The notes below the pieces were generated by a model, which made no database searches, was not told where the DNA came from, and saw only the letters and a list, made by a program, of their open reading frames with translations. Both the position numbers and the translations under genes were made by a program. Of a stretch of 64,000 bases of DNA, positions 36,401 through 46,800 are shown in pieces (the first letter of the stretch is position 1; every line of letters starts with the position of its first letter). The stretch spans positions 13,910,001 to 13,974,000 of the forward strand of contig NC_079382.1 of NCBI RefSeq assembly GCF_021018895.1, in the 5' to 3' direction. This DNA is from Seriola aureovittata (Eukaryota > Chordata > Actinopteri > Carangiformes > Carangidae).

Positions 36401-38822
36401 AGCGCAGTGTGTCGTCTTACTGTTACTGTTTTCAACCTGCATCACACAGGTGAGCCATAGCTGCTGGTTGTAAGTGGTGAGGGGAGGAGAAACTAAATTG
36501 AAAGGCCCAGTCTGAAAAAATACAATGAATGACATCAATAATATGTTATTATGAATGATAATTATTATAAGTGCCAATAATTAAAACACAGAGGACTTCT
36601 GCAATCTGTCTGTACATCACACAAAATATATTGCTCAAACCCAAATACCTTGTCCTAACACAGGGACGTTCCTTAAATTAGAATTGCACAAATTAGTCAG
36701 TAAATCGATAAGTCGATGAATAAAAAATGAATAAGCAACTATAAGGATATTTTGAGTAATTTTTTTTTAAAGAAATGCCAAAATTCTAAAAACAACCCAT
36801 TTTAAAATTTTACTTTAATCAAATACATCAAGAAAAAAAAAAAATATAATTATTAGTTGCAACCCCACATTGAAATCTTTGACATGGAAAAGTATACACT
36901 TTCTATCTACTACAATATGAAATTCTTCCAGAGTCACATTTTTAGACCACTCAGACATGCAATGAAGTCACGTATAACAAGAATCGTAGTATTTCTTTTC
37001 AGCGCATTCTCAAAATGTTTACATGTGTCCCATCATTCAAATGCCCAGCAGCCAAAAACTACAAAAAGACTGACAATATACACGCTTCTGCCTTAGAAAC
37101 GTCTTACCTTCAATGAGGCATTTTTTACTAGTAACTGATCACCACTGTGCTCTTGCTCAGCAATAATCCTAGGACCTACAGATATGAAGAAAACACAAAC
37201 ACATTTTACTTAATGTGATGCCGAAGAAAAAAGTGAAACCCTCCTTGACTTTTAAAATAAAAAGTAAATATTAAATAAATAATAAATGAATTAAATAAAT
37301 AAATTTCACCTACATAATTATGGTTGCTTTCTTTGTTTTTCTGTAACAGTAGCTATATACTGAAATCACTAAAACATTAAAAATGTGATACTCAAATTGT
37401 GGTGAAACTATGAGATGTAAAGGAATTGTAGCAAAGAGCATGTATGCCCAGAGAGAAAAATGTGGATGCTAAATTGCAGTGTTGAATTAATCTGATTTAA
37501 GGTGTATGATAAACAATACAACAATACAAGAGAGCTGGGGGGCATGGATGCTTCCATGCTTCTGCTTTCAAATATATGTATGATAGAAGAAGTCTAAGAA
37601 CCACTGGACTATCCAGGGAAGAGCAGAGTAGGGGTGAAAGGGGATTCATGTTTTTCAAGTACTTTGTTATCAAAACTTGTTTACAGTTGGTGATGACTCA
37701 CCCACTGACTGTATTTCAAAACCAGAAGTCTGTGTCAAAATGAGTTCAGACCAACACCCAGCTTTGGTGTGTTGGTGCTGCAGTAATGTTTATTGGTCAT
37801 ACCTGCAATCCCAATGAAGACAGTGAGGCCGAAGCAGATCAGGAACACCACGAAGACCAAGACAAAATGTCTTTTAGACAGGGTGTAAAGCCGCATAGGG
37901 GCTAGTCTGTTACAGGAAGACAAACATTAGTGTTAACACACACTCGGCAAACACCACAGCTACAAGAAGACACCAGGAGAAACAACACTCGGTAGGTAAT
38001 ATTTATTTTGTGGTTAATGTTGTTAGCCTCCAGCCGGTGGTACAGGCGCGGATATGTCAACACTGCTAGCTTCCATGCTACTTTTACTAGCAGTAACAGA
38101 TGGCAGGACAGAGCAGCACAGTGGCTTTAACGCGTATCCTCACACGTTTACGCAGCAGTGACACAGCTCGAGTGTATCCGCTGAACAAATCATACACTCA
38201 CCGCTCCATTTCAGTCGGTGTGAAGTCTCAGGCGAACGAGAAAAAGCGTTAAAATTTCTCAGTGAATCTACATCCGTGAATCCACATCAGCTGACATCTT
38301 TTAGTCTGCGACAACTGGAATGCAACGTCATCAAATGGGCGGGACCGGGGACACGTGGTGCCGACGGGGAGAAAAGGGAACTTGATAAGGGGACTTATCT
38401 GAGTGAGTAGGGAACAAGGAGACACACTCCGTCCTGCCTTCTCCTCCTTGTTTAGTCTATGAAACTGGGATTTACGATTTCATGTCCTACATTCGGTCAA
38501 TATATTTTACCTACTATTACAGAATGCATGTGTGAGCTTATAATTTTTCAATGTATTGTCTACCTAGTTGTGTATTTAAATGCAAATTGAAATGCATATT
38601 TAAATGCATCTAAATATACACTGTTGTTACCGTTATTGAAATAAATTATTATCTGAATGTATGTTTGAATCACTTCAGTCTATAAATGTATATTCAAATC
38701 ACAGAAATTTTGTATCTCTGCTATAAATATTTATTTTTGTTATATATTTTATTTTCTGTACTCAGGTCTCACTTATAAATGAGATCTCGATCTCACTGTG
38801 ACTGCCTGATTAAATAAAATAC

Positions 38823-38874
<52 letters not shown>

Positions 38875-40096
38875 CTTAATATATTTAGTCAAAAGGCATG
38901 GGGTTCTAAGTCTTGAGGGCATGGGCGGATAATGAGACAACAGGTCCAAGTGCAGAGACCATAAGGCTGTATATAAAGATGCATATAAACATAGTCTATA
39001 TAAAGTCATACAAAAGGTCCCTTACACAGATGAACATGGTATCCAAAGAGATGATTAACTATGAGGCGGCTGTGTAACTCTGTGATCATTCTGTGTCCGT
39101 GTGTGTTCATTTGTGTCTCTTTGGGGTATCTGTGTTTTGCGTGTTTGTGGTTATTTGTCTCTCTTTTGTCTCTGTTGGTTGTTGTTTTTCGTCTCATTTT
39201 GGTTGTCTTGCGGCTGTCTGTGTCTGTTTTACGTCTCTCTGTCGTTTTGTGTTTCTTTCTATGAGATTTTGCAGGTGCCCCCCCTAACCCCAGGCCTGTG
39301 TCTGGTCGGCTAGTGCAGTAATCCCTCCATGACCGATGGTAACGTCCATCTGACGGCTGAACGTCCTTTGTATGAAAAGAAATTTCGCGCATGCGTAGCA
39401 CGACTACATCGCGTATCAACGTCTACTTTTAATTTTTAATGAGCTATCCATGAGATATTGTTTCATTTCTTACAGTGTAAAGGACAAAATCTATATTTCA
39501 AACCAGGAATGCGGTGTTCAACCACCATCACATGCACGTAAATGCCCATCCACAAGACAACACTTGTTGCCTTATAGGCTATAAGGCCTCTGCCTCGTTT
39601 TCAATTGTGATATTTTCTAATAAAATGGTGCTACACATTGAGGTATGTGTACTGTATATGACTTTCTTGTTTTTTCCTCTTTCCACTTATATTTTCTGGC
39701 TCTGTTGATCGAAGCCAGCTCTCATCTTCAGTTAAGGCAATGATGCAAAGCAACACAACGATAAAACAATAAGCAAGTATGATTCCTCAGAAACCTAAAC
39801 TGATGAATACCTTTGTTTGCATCTGCCATCATAACACAACGAGATCACATTAAGCTGTGAAATGGTCCATTATATCACAGCATGCAATACCAATAGCCTG
39901 GATACGTAATGCAGCAGAATAATGGATTTGCCTCTGTGTCGGTGAGAAAACAGCAGACCCACCTGTAAAAGCGATCATCTCGGTAAGGTGTCAGGTCCTC
40001 CTTCAGCTCGTTGTAGGCCTCCTGTATCTTCCTACAGAAGTATTTCAGCTCGCCGTACAGAGGGTTTTCTAAGCCGGACGTGTAGTCGGTGTCCAT
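33453..40096 (-). CDS. TMEM181: Transmembrane protein 181
   Basis: Seventeen coding exons on the minus strand: 40096-39963, 37906-37803, 37175-37108, 36511-36421, 36324-36206, 35997-35881, 35717-35637, 35517-35418, 35183-35053, 34961-34870, 34776-34719, 34573-34471, 34380-34329, 34216-34134, 34023-33934, 33825-33759, 33537-33453; 524 aa, phases consistent. The N-terminus (ENPLYGELKYFCRKI) is cytoplasmic; a first helix (HFVLVFVVFLICFGLTVFIG) precedes an extracellular beta-rich domain with NNQ/NYT-type sites. Then comes a seven-helix GOST-like block (FVFVVLTFMVTCMFAHSL, FWLCVYHGI, LRFGAKALQDNF). The acidic tail is DDEVIYGSDYEDMPLQNG...DESDSD. In human cells it has been tied to sensitivity to E. 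coli cytolethal distending toxin; its normal role is poorly known. Exons 14 and 15 flank a U12-type intron. Confidence 0.96.
34024..34133 (-). other. TMEM181: U12-type AT-AC intron of TMEM181
   Basis: On the minus strand the intron opens ATATCCTTTCT, the exact minor-spliceosome 5' site. It contains TTCTTTAAC (one mismatch to TTCCTTAAC) at 34043-34035, and ends CATAC at 34024, 12 nt after the branch adenosine. Joining T of exon 14 to CA of exon 15 gives HYQN-S-AEFLSFYG, as expected for the family. No GT donor keeps the frame here. Confidence 0.9.
38202..38209 (-). CDS. TMEM181: Alternative TMEM181 first coding exon
   Basis: ATGGAGCG followed by GTGAGT on the minus strand encodes Met-Glu-Arg(2/3). 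It splices in the same phase as the distal first exon onto exon 2, giving MERLAPMRLYTL and a 482-aa isoform lacking the 44-residue N-terminal segment. Just upstream (38270-38370) is promoter-like sequence with GGGCGGG, a CACGTG E-box and a CRE-like AACGTCATC. GCTAGC motifs follow in the intron. It is therefore probably a second promoter, though transcripts are needed to confirm. Confidence 0.6.
38829..38873. repeat. (TG)n microsatellite
   Basis: Perfect TG run in TMEM181 intron 1. Confidence 0.95.
39090..39275. repeat. TTTGTGTCTC minisatellite-like tract
   Basis: Degenerate tandem copies of TTTGTGTCTCTTT/TTGTGGTTGTTTTGTCTC. This type of tract is widespread in fish, often inside transposon-derived repeats. 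The following CAGGCCTGTGTCTGGTCGG...TAATCCCTCCATG may be part of the same mobile unit. The long frames on both strands here are low-complexity and not genes. Confidence 0.7.
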
Positions 40097-40410
40097 TATT
40101 ATCACACCGAGCCGTCTGGCGGCTGAAAATGGCGATGGAGAAAACAATCAGCGGCCTTTACAGAACAGCACAGCGGTGTGTGTCTGTATTGTCACGTCGT
40201 TTAATTGAAAGTGCAGCCGAAGCTGTTTTGTTTGTGTCTGTTCAAAGAAAGAAAAAAAAAAAGCTGTAAAACGAAAAAAAAGAAAAAAAATGGGGTGGAA
40301 GCACACCGGCGGGGGTCACGTGATCATTGTTCAGCACCACGGATAGAGGCAGACAGCGGAGACACCACAGTGATGTTGAGGACACATCAGCACGTGTAGA
40401 TATATGGATG
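40097..40410 (-). promoter_or_regulatory. TMEM181: TMEM181 distal promoter and 5' UTR
   Basis: Sequence immediately upstream of the distal start codon is locally rich in CpG and contains GGGGTCACGTGATCA (a USF/TFEB-type E-box) near 40313, separated from the gene by A-rich tracts at about 40245-40290. A promoter role is inferred from position only. Confidence 0.4.
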
Positions 40411-41034
40411 CAACACCCCAGCAGAGTCTACCTTTACATGGCCTCTCAGCTTCCTATGTTTGCAACACACGTCTTTTTCTGAACTAATGTGAGTTACAAT
40501 AAGTCAAAATTGTTAAACACAAGAGAATTCTCATAACCATAACCTAGATATACTATAACTCACCACCTCACACTAATGACATACACTAGGTCATATCATT
40601 GAAAAACCTTATATGTATGACTTGTTATCTCAGTATAAATGTGTTAATTATGAGGAAAAAAATACTAATACTAATGTTTTATCCTCAAATTTTAGAAAAG
40701 TTTTCTCAGCAAAGATTTTGATCATGTCGTAGCAGGAAGGTCTGTTATTAATAGTGTTGATTAATGATGGCTGCATTACATTTAGGTGTCAGTTCCAGGG
40801 CCCAGGTATTGTACCTGTCGGCTCATTGTCATGACTTGCAGAGACACTTAAATGGAAAAGAGATATTTTTAAAAGTATTAGTTCCACCTGTGCTTTTCTT
40901 TCTATGACAATTCAAATTGTTTGCAGTTTGAGACTATGGAGCCACTGAGTAAACTCTAGCCAATAGCTGGTGATGTTTGAACATTGCCATCTTTGAATTC
41001 AACAATAATACTGGATATATTTAAGAGACAAAGG

Positions 41035-43845
41035 GTTTTTTTTTCTGAAACAATGACGTTTTATTCAAAAGATGCGTGACATATACAATTATAAAATAAT
41101 TTACATGGCATGCCTTACTATCCATTCACTATAAACGTTCAGTCACCAAATCAGACTCAGATTTTTTTCAAGTGTTTTTGTCATTTAAGTCTACATCTAC
41201 AAATACAAAGCACATATCTTTTCTAAAGAAAAGCCAAATCCTACAATATCTACAACAGGTCATCTCATAAAATCAGTTTAATGTGAATCCTTAACCTAAG
41301 TCCATAGGCAATTCCGAACATGAACTCAGTGGCTTACACTTGTGAACTTATGTGAATGATGTGTGTATGTGTAAGAAGCCATGACCCCACACACGTTTGA
41401 AGATAATAGATTTAACACTGATGGGATTGGTAGACTGCACAGTTGAATACAGACACACCTCGACTTGACAGTTACACTCTACACAACTAGTCTATCAGCT
41501 ACACTAAACTGGGCACTGACTCATTCACATCTTTTCCATCCAATGCAAACTTCACAAAACACATAATTTGCCCCTTCCCAAGCCCGCCCCACCCCGCATT
41601 CCAATCTCACAATTTGGGCTACACTTGTAACAAAATTTTATCAACACAAAGAAATGTTCTGAAAACTCCACAATATACAGTATGTATAGATACTATATCT
41701 CCTTTAGGAAATAATCTCATAAATAAAATATACAGACCAGCAACTGAGATGCTGAACTAAAGGAACGGTATCAAACTGTGGTCAAAAGTGATGACAAAAA
41801 AAATTTTCTTCAAAAAAAGTATTGCACAACTAACACAAAAGGTGGATATTTTCTTTATGCCATGCTCATGTTCTTTTCATTTTTTAGGATCAGTAGAGAC
41901 TTTTTTTTTTCAATCCTCGTCCTTACAACCCTCCTCAGACAAACATGCATTTCGTTTTGATTTTGACAAATCACAATAACCTATATAATAATCTCATAAA
42001 TTCAGAGACCAAAGCAGAGCTGGTCCAAAGTGATAGCTTTTTTAAATACTAAGTATTAAGTTACACCTCCCTCTAGACCCATTTTTTCCAACTTTCCAAT
42101 TTTAGCAAATGCATATTTTGGCACAAATGTTTGTGGTAACCCTAATTACACGAACCTTATGTTGCTAAGCCTAAATATTACTGCCCTTTTTAGTGATTTT
42201 GGCTACCATCTTATATGAATAAAACCCACTGCAGATATCAGCTGGCCCTGCTCTGTGTCCTTAGTTTAACATGAACACAAGCTTCACTGGCTGAAAGAAA
42301 AAAAAATAAACCAGCTTTTCAGTGATTTCAGTGTCAGCTTACTAAATGAACAGATTTCAATAGCTTCATCCTTCATTGGAGTTCTGACTTCAAAGATTCA
42401 GTGACAATGATTTCAGCTTAACTGTTAACTTTTTTGTGGTTGTAGCTGTTGAGTTAAACAGTACTACAGCTTTGCTCCACACCTGAAATTACACTTTAAA
42501 CACAGTGGAAACAGGTGGAAACAGACATCTGTCAAAGTCACCCTAGTCTCTTTACAACATTTACATGACTGATATGTATTTACATGACTTCTGAAGAGTA
42601 TGAAATGGCATAGGTGAAATATACAAAAATATTTCCTGTACCTTGATAACATGTTTAGTGTGGTCTGTGAGAGCAGGGACGGACAGCCCCCCCCCCCCCC
42701 CATGAACTCACTTCACAGAAGTGACAACAGGTGACAAATCACTTCATGCCACAGGTTAAGTTGTTCAATCTAGGCCTTGGCGACTTCTTTTACACCCATG
42801 TCACCTTATGTAGATATTTCCCTAAGTACAGGATATGTCAGTCAAAGCTGTTCTGTACACCGCTCCCACCTCAATATTCCACAGCATTATTCAAATTCAG
42901 TCACTAGTCTCCCAAATAAAGCAGGTAAGTTGAAATCTATGTTGACAGGGTATGAAGATTGTATATCACAATGATAATAATGTCAAAATTCATATCTGAA
43001 CAGATAAACAACAAAATGTACATATAAATTAATCCATGTAGCAGAGGAACATTTCTTCTTCCTTCAAAGTCCCAGGAAACCATGTGGAAAAGACTGCAGT
43101 TCACCTCAGATATATTTACTCCTTGACCTTCCCAACAGTGACACACCTTTCACAACAGTGAAAAGTGTGAACTCTTAGTCGTGCTCCTAAAGGATGCATA
43201 TATCTAAGCCTCAATTCCAGCCAAGATAGACTGAGCAAAAGGAATGGCAGAGAGCAAAAACAAAAAGTCCCCCCTACCCTCCACCATGTTTAGTCATTTA
43301 ATAACATTCTAAAAGCAAAAGCAGTATCATAAAGTGGTAACTGTTTCACTGAAGTTTTGTACAGCAATGGATTTCAGTGCCCAGTAGTACCTGTGCGCTC
43401 TGGAGAAAAAACATCTTTGATCTCCAGAGTGTGGTTTTCAAGTATTACTGCTGCCTCTTTTGAAAACTGCACCTTGACAATTCCTCTCTCAGTTAACCGA
43501 TAGGTTATCATGTCTATAAGCTTCTTCTAGCAAAAGCAGCATTTATTTGCATGACAATTACCAAAGCTCAGCTCTTTGGCCTTACATGCTTTGCAAGGTG
43601 CCACTGACTTCCAAACAGAGCAAATCTGAGGGCATCCTTGGCAAATGCAGCCAATGCTTATTGCACCATTTCTAGTGGCAGCATTGTGTAGTGCAGCATG
43701 ATTGTATCTCTTTCTGTGACTAGGGCTGATTTTACTCTTCTCTCCGAAATCAAAGTTTATTAATCTCAAATGAAACAACTGTGCCCCTTCAACAGATTGC
43801 ATTTAAATCCCAGATATAACTCAGGGTAAGTAGGGATGGGACATG
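41035..43845 (-). other. TULP4: TULP4 3' UTR
   Basis: Sequence after the TULP4 stop at 43846. Minus-strand AATAAA signals are at plus positions 43756-43761, 43542-43547 and 41060-41065; the last would give a UTR of about 2.8 kb, in keeping with the long UTR of mammalian TULP4. A run of 15 C (G15 in the transcript) lies at 42687-42701. No open frame resembles a protein. Confidence 0.5.
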
Positions 43846-46800
43846 TCATTTGAGGCGTTGAGTGACATTGGCTAAAGCCACTGCAAAGGCCTGAACAGCA
43901 GAGAAGGGATACTGGAAGTCCAGGATGTAGGCGTTGCCATCAATCCTGCCAAACTGCATCACCTGTGTAAAAATACAAACGTTAGTACAGATTATAGGCA
44001 AAGAAGATACTATTGTTACACACTGAGTGATATTTCTTGAACTGGAGCTCTCTTACCTGTCTGCCCTCTAGTTCAATTTGAAAGTTCTTGGCAGATTCCT
44101 GTGTGACGCGCCCACCAAAGTCCAGCTGGTAGACCTGCGTGGCTTCATTCCACAGTGGCTGCTTGTTGGCCATGACATAGACAAACCCCTGGCTGCCCAG
44201 CCCTCTGTCCTCCTTCTCATTGGCCTTTCGACATTTGATCTCATCCAGTTCACTGGCAGCCCTCAGATTCCTCTTACTTTTCCAGCCCTTCTTACCACTC
44301 TGGCACTGATTGAGAAGCTCATCCCCACTGATGAACAGCTCTGGCTCACTTTCTGAACTGTCTTGGAACTCACTATTGGCAGTGGTCTTACTCAGCTTCT
44401 TAGCCTTCAACTGCTGCTCTTTCTGTCCCTTCAGCTTCTTCTTGTCCCTTCCTCCCAGCCGTGGACTAGAGATGAGTGAGTTGAAATCACCTAGAGCTCT
44501 GCCCTCCTTTTTCGACTTGCTCCCTTCAGCCAGTGGTGGCATATTAGCCTCGTCAGCCCGACCATCCACCCGCTTGCGGTTCTTCTTGCTGAACTTCTCA
44601 GACCGCTGTGGCACAGGGCTCTCAGTCAAGGAGAGCACCTCCTGGAAACCTTCTCCAGCTTCTGCCATGGCCTCTTGTAATCCTCCATGGCTCTGCAGTT
44701 CTGCTGGTGGTGGCGGAGGGGGTGGTGGAGGAGGAGGAGGGGGGGGAGAGAGGACATTTTTGTCTACTGTCATGTGGGATGCTTTGGGTGGAAGTGGCAC
44801 TGCAGGACTGGGCATAGGGGGGCAAGAGTTATAGGTACCCCAAGGTGTATGCAGGGCAATGGGAGGAATGGGAAGCCCTGAACAAGTGCTTCCTCCTGGA
44901 TACATAGGTGGGAGGGGGCAGCAGGCCAGGTTTGCCAGGTTTGCAGGGTAACCTGGCGGTAAGACAAGGGTTGCATCCTGCTGTGAGAAGGGTACTGGTG
45001 CCACCACCTCCTTTGGGGAGGAGCAAGGGCGTGGCGACCCTGGGATGGGCTGGAGCTGGGCTCCAGAATAGGCAGTTGCTGGAGGGTACTGGAGAGAGAT
45101 TTGGTAGCCTGCAGCTGCTGCTGCAGCTTGAAATGATGCAGCACTGGGGCTGGTGGGGGACTTTGGAGAAAGAACAAAAGGCAGCCTGGAAACATCCAGG
45201 TGCTGGGCTGGGCTAAGAATAAGTGGAGGTGGTTTGTGGGGTCCGGGGGGGCCAGTTGGGTTCAATGTTGCTGTCCGTTCCTGAGGAACCCACACCTCCT
45301 CCGTCGCAGCTGGGTCCCACTGATAAGGAGGTGGGCGTTTGACAACCAGGCCTGATGCATCATTTCCTCCTAGTGCCAGATGCCTCAGTGTCTGATTCAG
45401 TGTTTCATCCTCAGTAAATGCTGAATTAACATAATCAGCCCTGTCTCTGTTACTTCCTCCTCCTGCTGCAGTCCCAGATCCTTCAAGAGAGCTCAGCAGG
45501 TTATAAGAAGACTGGGAGGCCAGAGGAGTAGTGCTGTTGGAGTGAACGATAACTGTGCTGTGTGGTGCCCCATTCCTGGGAGGGAAATCTTGTCTGATAA
45601 TAGTTCCTCCTGCTATTCCATTAGCACTCCCTGGGGCAGTACCTCCAACACTGGATCCACTGCTACACTGACTGCAGGTGTATAAGGCTGTTGGCACCCT
45701 CTGCTGGAATGAGGCTGCTAGTGCGCTATTTTTGGCCTTAGGAGGCAGTGGTCTAGGCGGTTCCAGCATCTGGGAAACTTTGAGAGCGGCCTCTCGGCTG
45801 TTTCTCCTGAGAGTGGCATGGATCAGACTGCTGTCAAGCCTCTGTCCAGGGTTCCTGCTAACAGCACTGTTCTGGTTGGCTGTGTCAGGGTATGGGGGTG
45901 GGTCTCCACTGGGTATGGAATAGCGAGGTGCTGTGAGTCTATTGAGGGTGGCAGATGTATAGGGCAGCTGGATCTTCTTGTCAGATGATGAGGAGGATGA
46001 TGAAGAGGTGACCCTGAGAGTGGCAGAGCTGCCAGGTCCCTGGAGTGTATACACATTCTGATTGCAGACAAGGCGCGTTCGCGGACGACATACTTCCTCC
46101 ACATTCCCACTGCTGTCAAATGTTGTTATCCTTTCATATCCCAGTGGTGTGGGGTATTGCGCTTGTTGCTGACCTGAAGGATAAAGTGGAAACTCTCCCT
46201 TCTTCAAACAAAGCTCACCAGGAGGAGTCCCACTGGTTCCCCCTCCTGTTCCAGATGCAGCACTGGAGGCTGCAGCGGATGCTGATGCTGAGGCTGCAGC
46301 GGCCGCTGCAGCAGCCACAGCAGCAGCCACCGTCCCGGGGTAGGGGGGCGGGGGGTTCATCTTGCTGAGCTCTAGAGGGGCACTGAACACCACTGTATCA
46401 CCCTCAGCCAGCTGTGGGGTTGACCGAGTCGTTTTGATTTTCAGTAGGTGCTCATGTTCACCCCCCACTGCTCTCTCAACCACTAAATCAGGTGGATGAG
46501 GGATCTGGATCTGCAGTGCCCCCGGTTGTAGCTGGTGCACAGCTGCAGCTGAAGGCTGTCCTGATGACATGGAGGGAACAGGGATTTGAATCTGAAGCTG
46601 CTGCTGAAGTTGATGGTGATGCTGCTGTTGTTGTATCTGATGCTGCTGCTGTGATTGCTGTTGATGATGCATTTGTTGTTGTTGTTGTAGTTGCTGCTGA
46701 ATTTGTTGATGCTGTTGTTGCAGTTGTTGCTGTTGCTGTATGTGCTGTTGGAGCTGCTGTTGATGCTGTTGCTGCTGCTGCATGTGTTGAAGCTGCTGCT

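Larger units (their letters stand above)
38210..39962 (-). other. TMEM181: TMEM181 intron 1 (distal part) with repeats
   Basis: Between the two first exons. It holds the probable internal promoter at its left end, a TG microsatellite (38829-38873) and a minisatellite-like TTTGTGTCTC tract (39090-39275). The remainder is AT-rich without recognisable genes. Confidence 0.5.

Noticed and set aside
39006..39419. 137-residue minus-strand frame (Thr/Lys/Arg-rich)
   Set aside because: It crosses the TTTGTGTCTC minisatellite; low complexity and no domain.
40128..40269. Plus-strand frame starting MAMEKTISGLYRTAQR, antisense to the TMEM181 distal first exon
   Set aside because: Short, ends in poly-Lys from an A-rich run and matches nothing known; chance frame, although a divergent transcript is not excluded.
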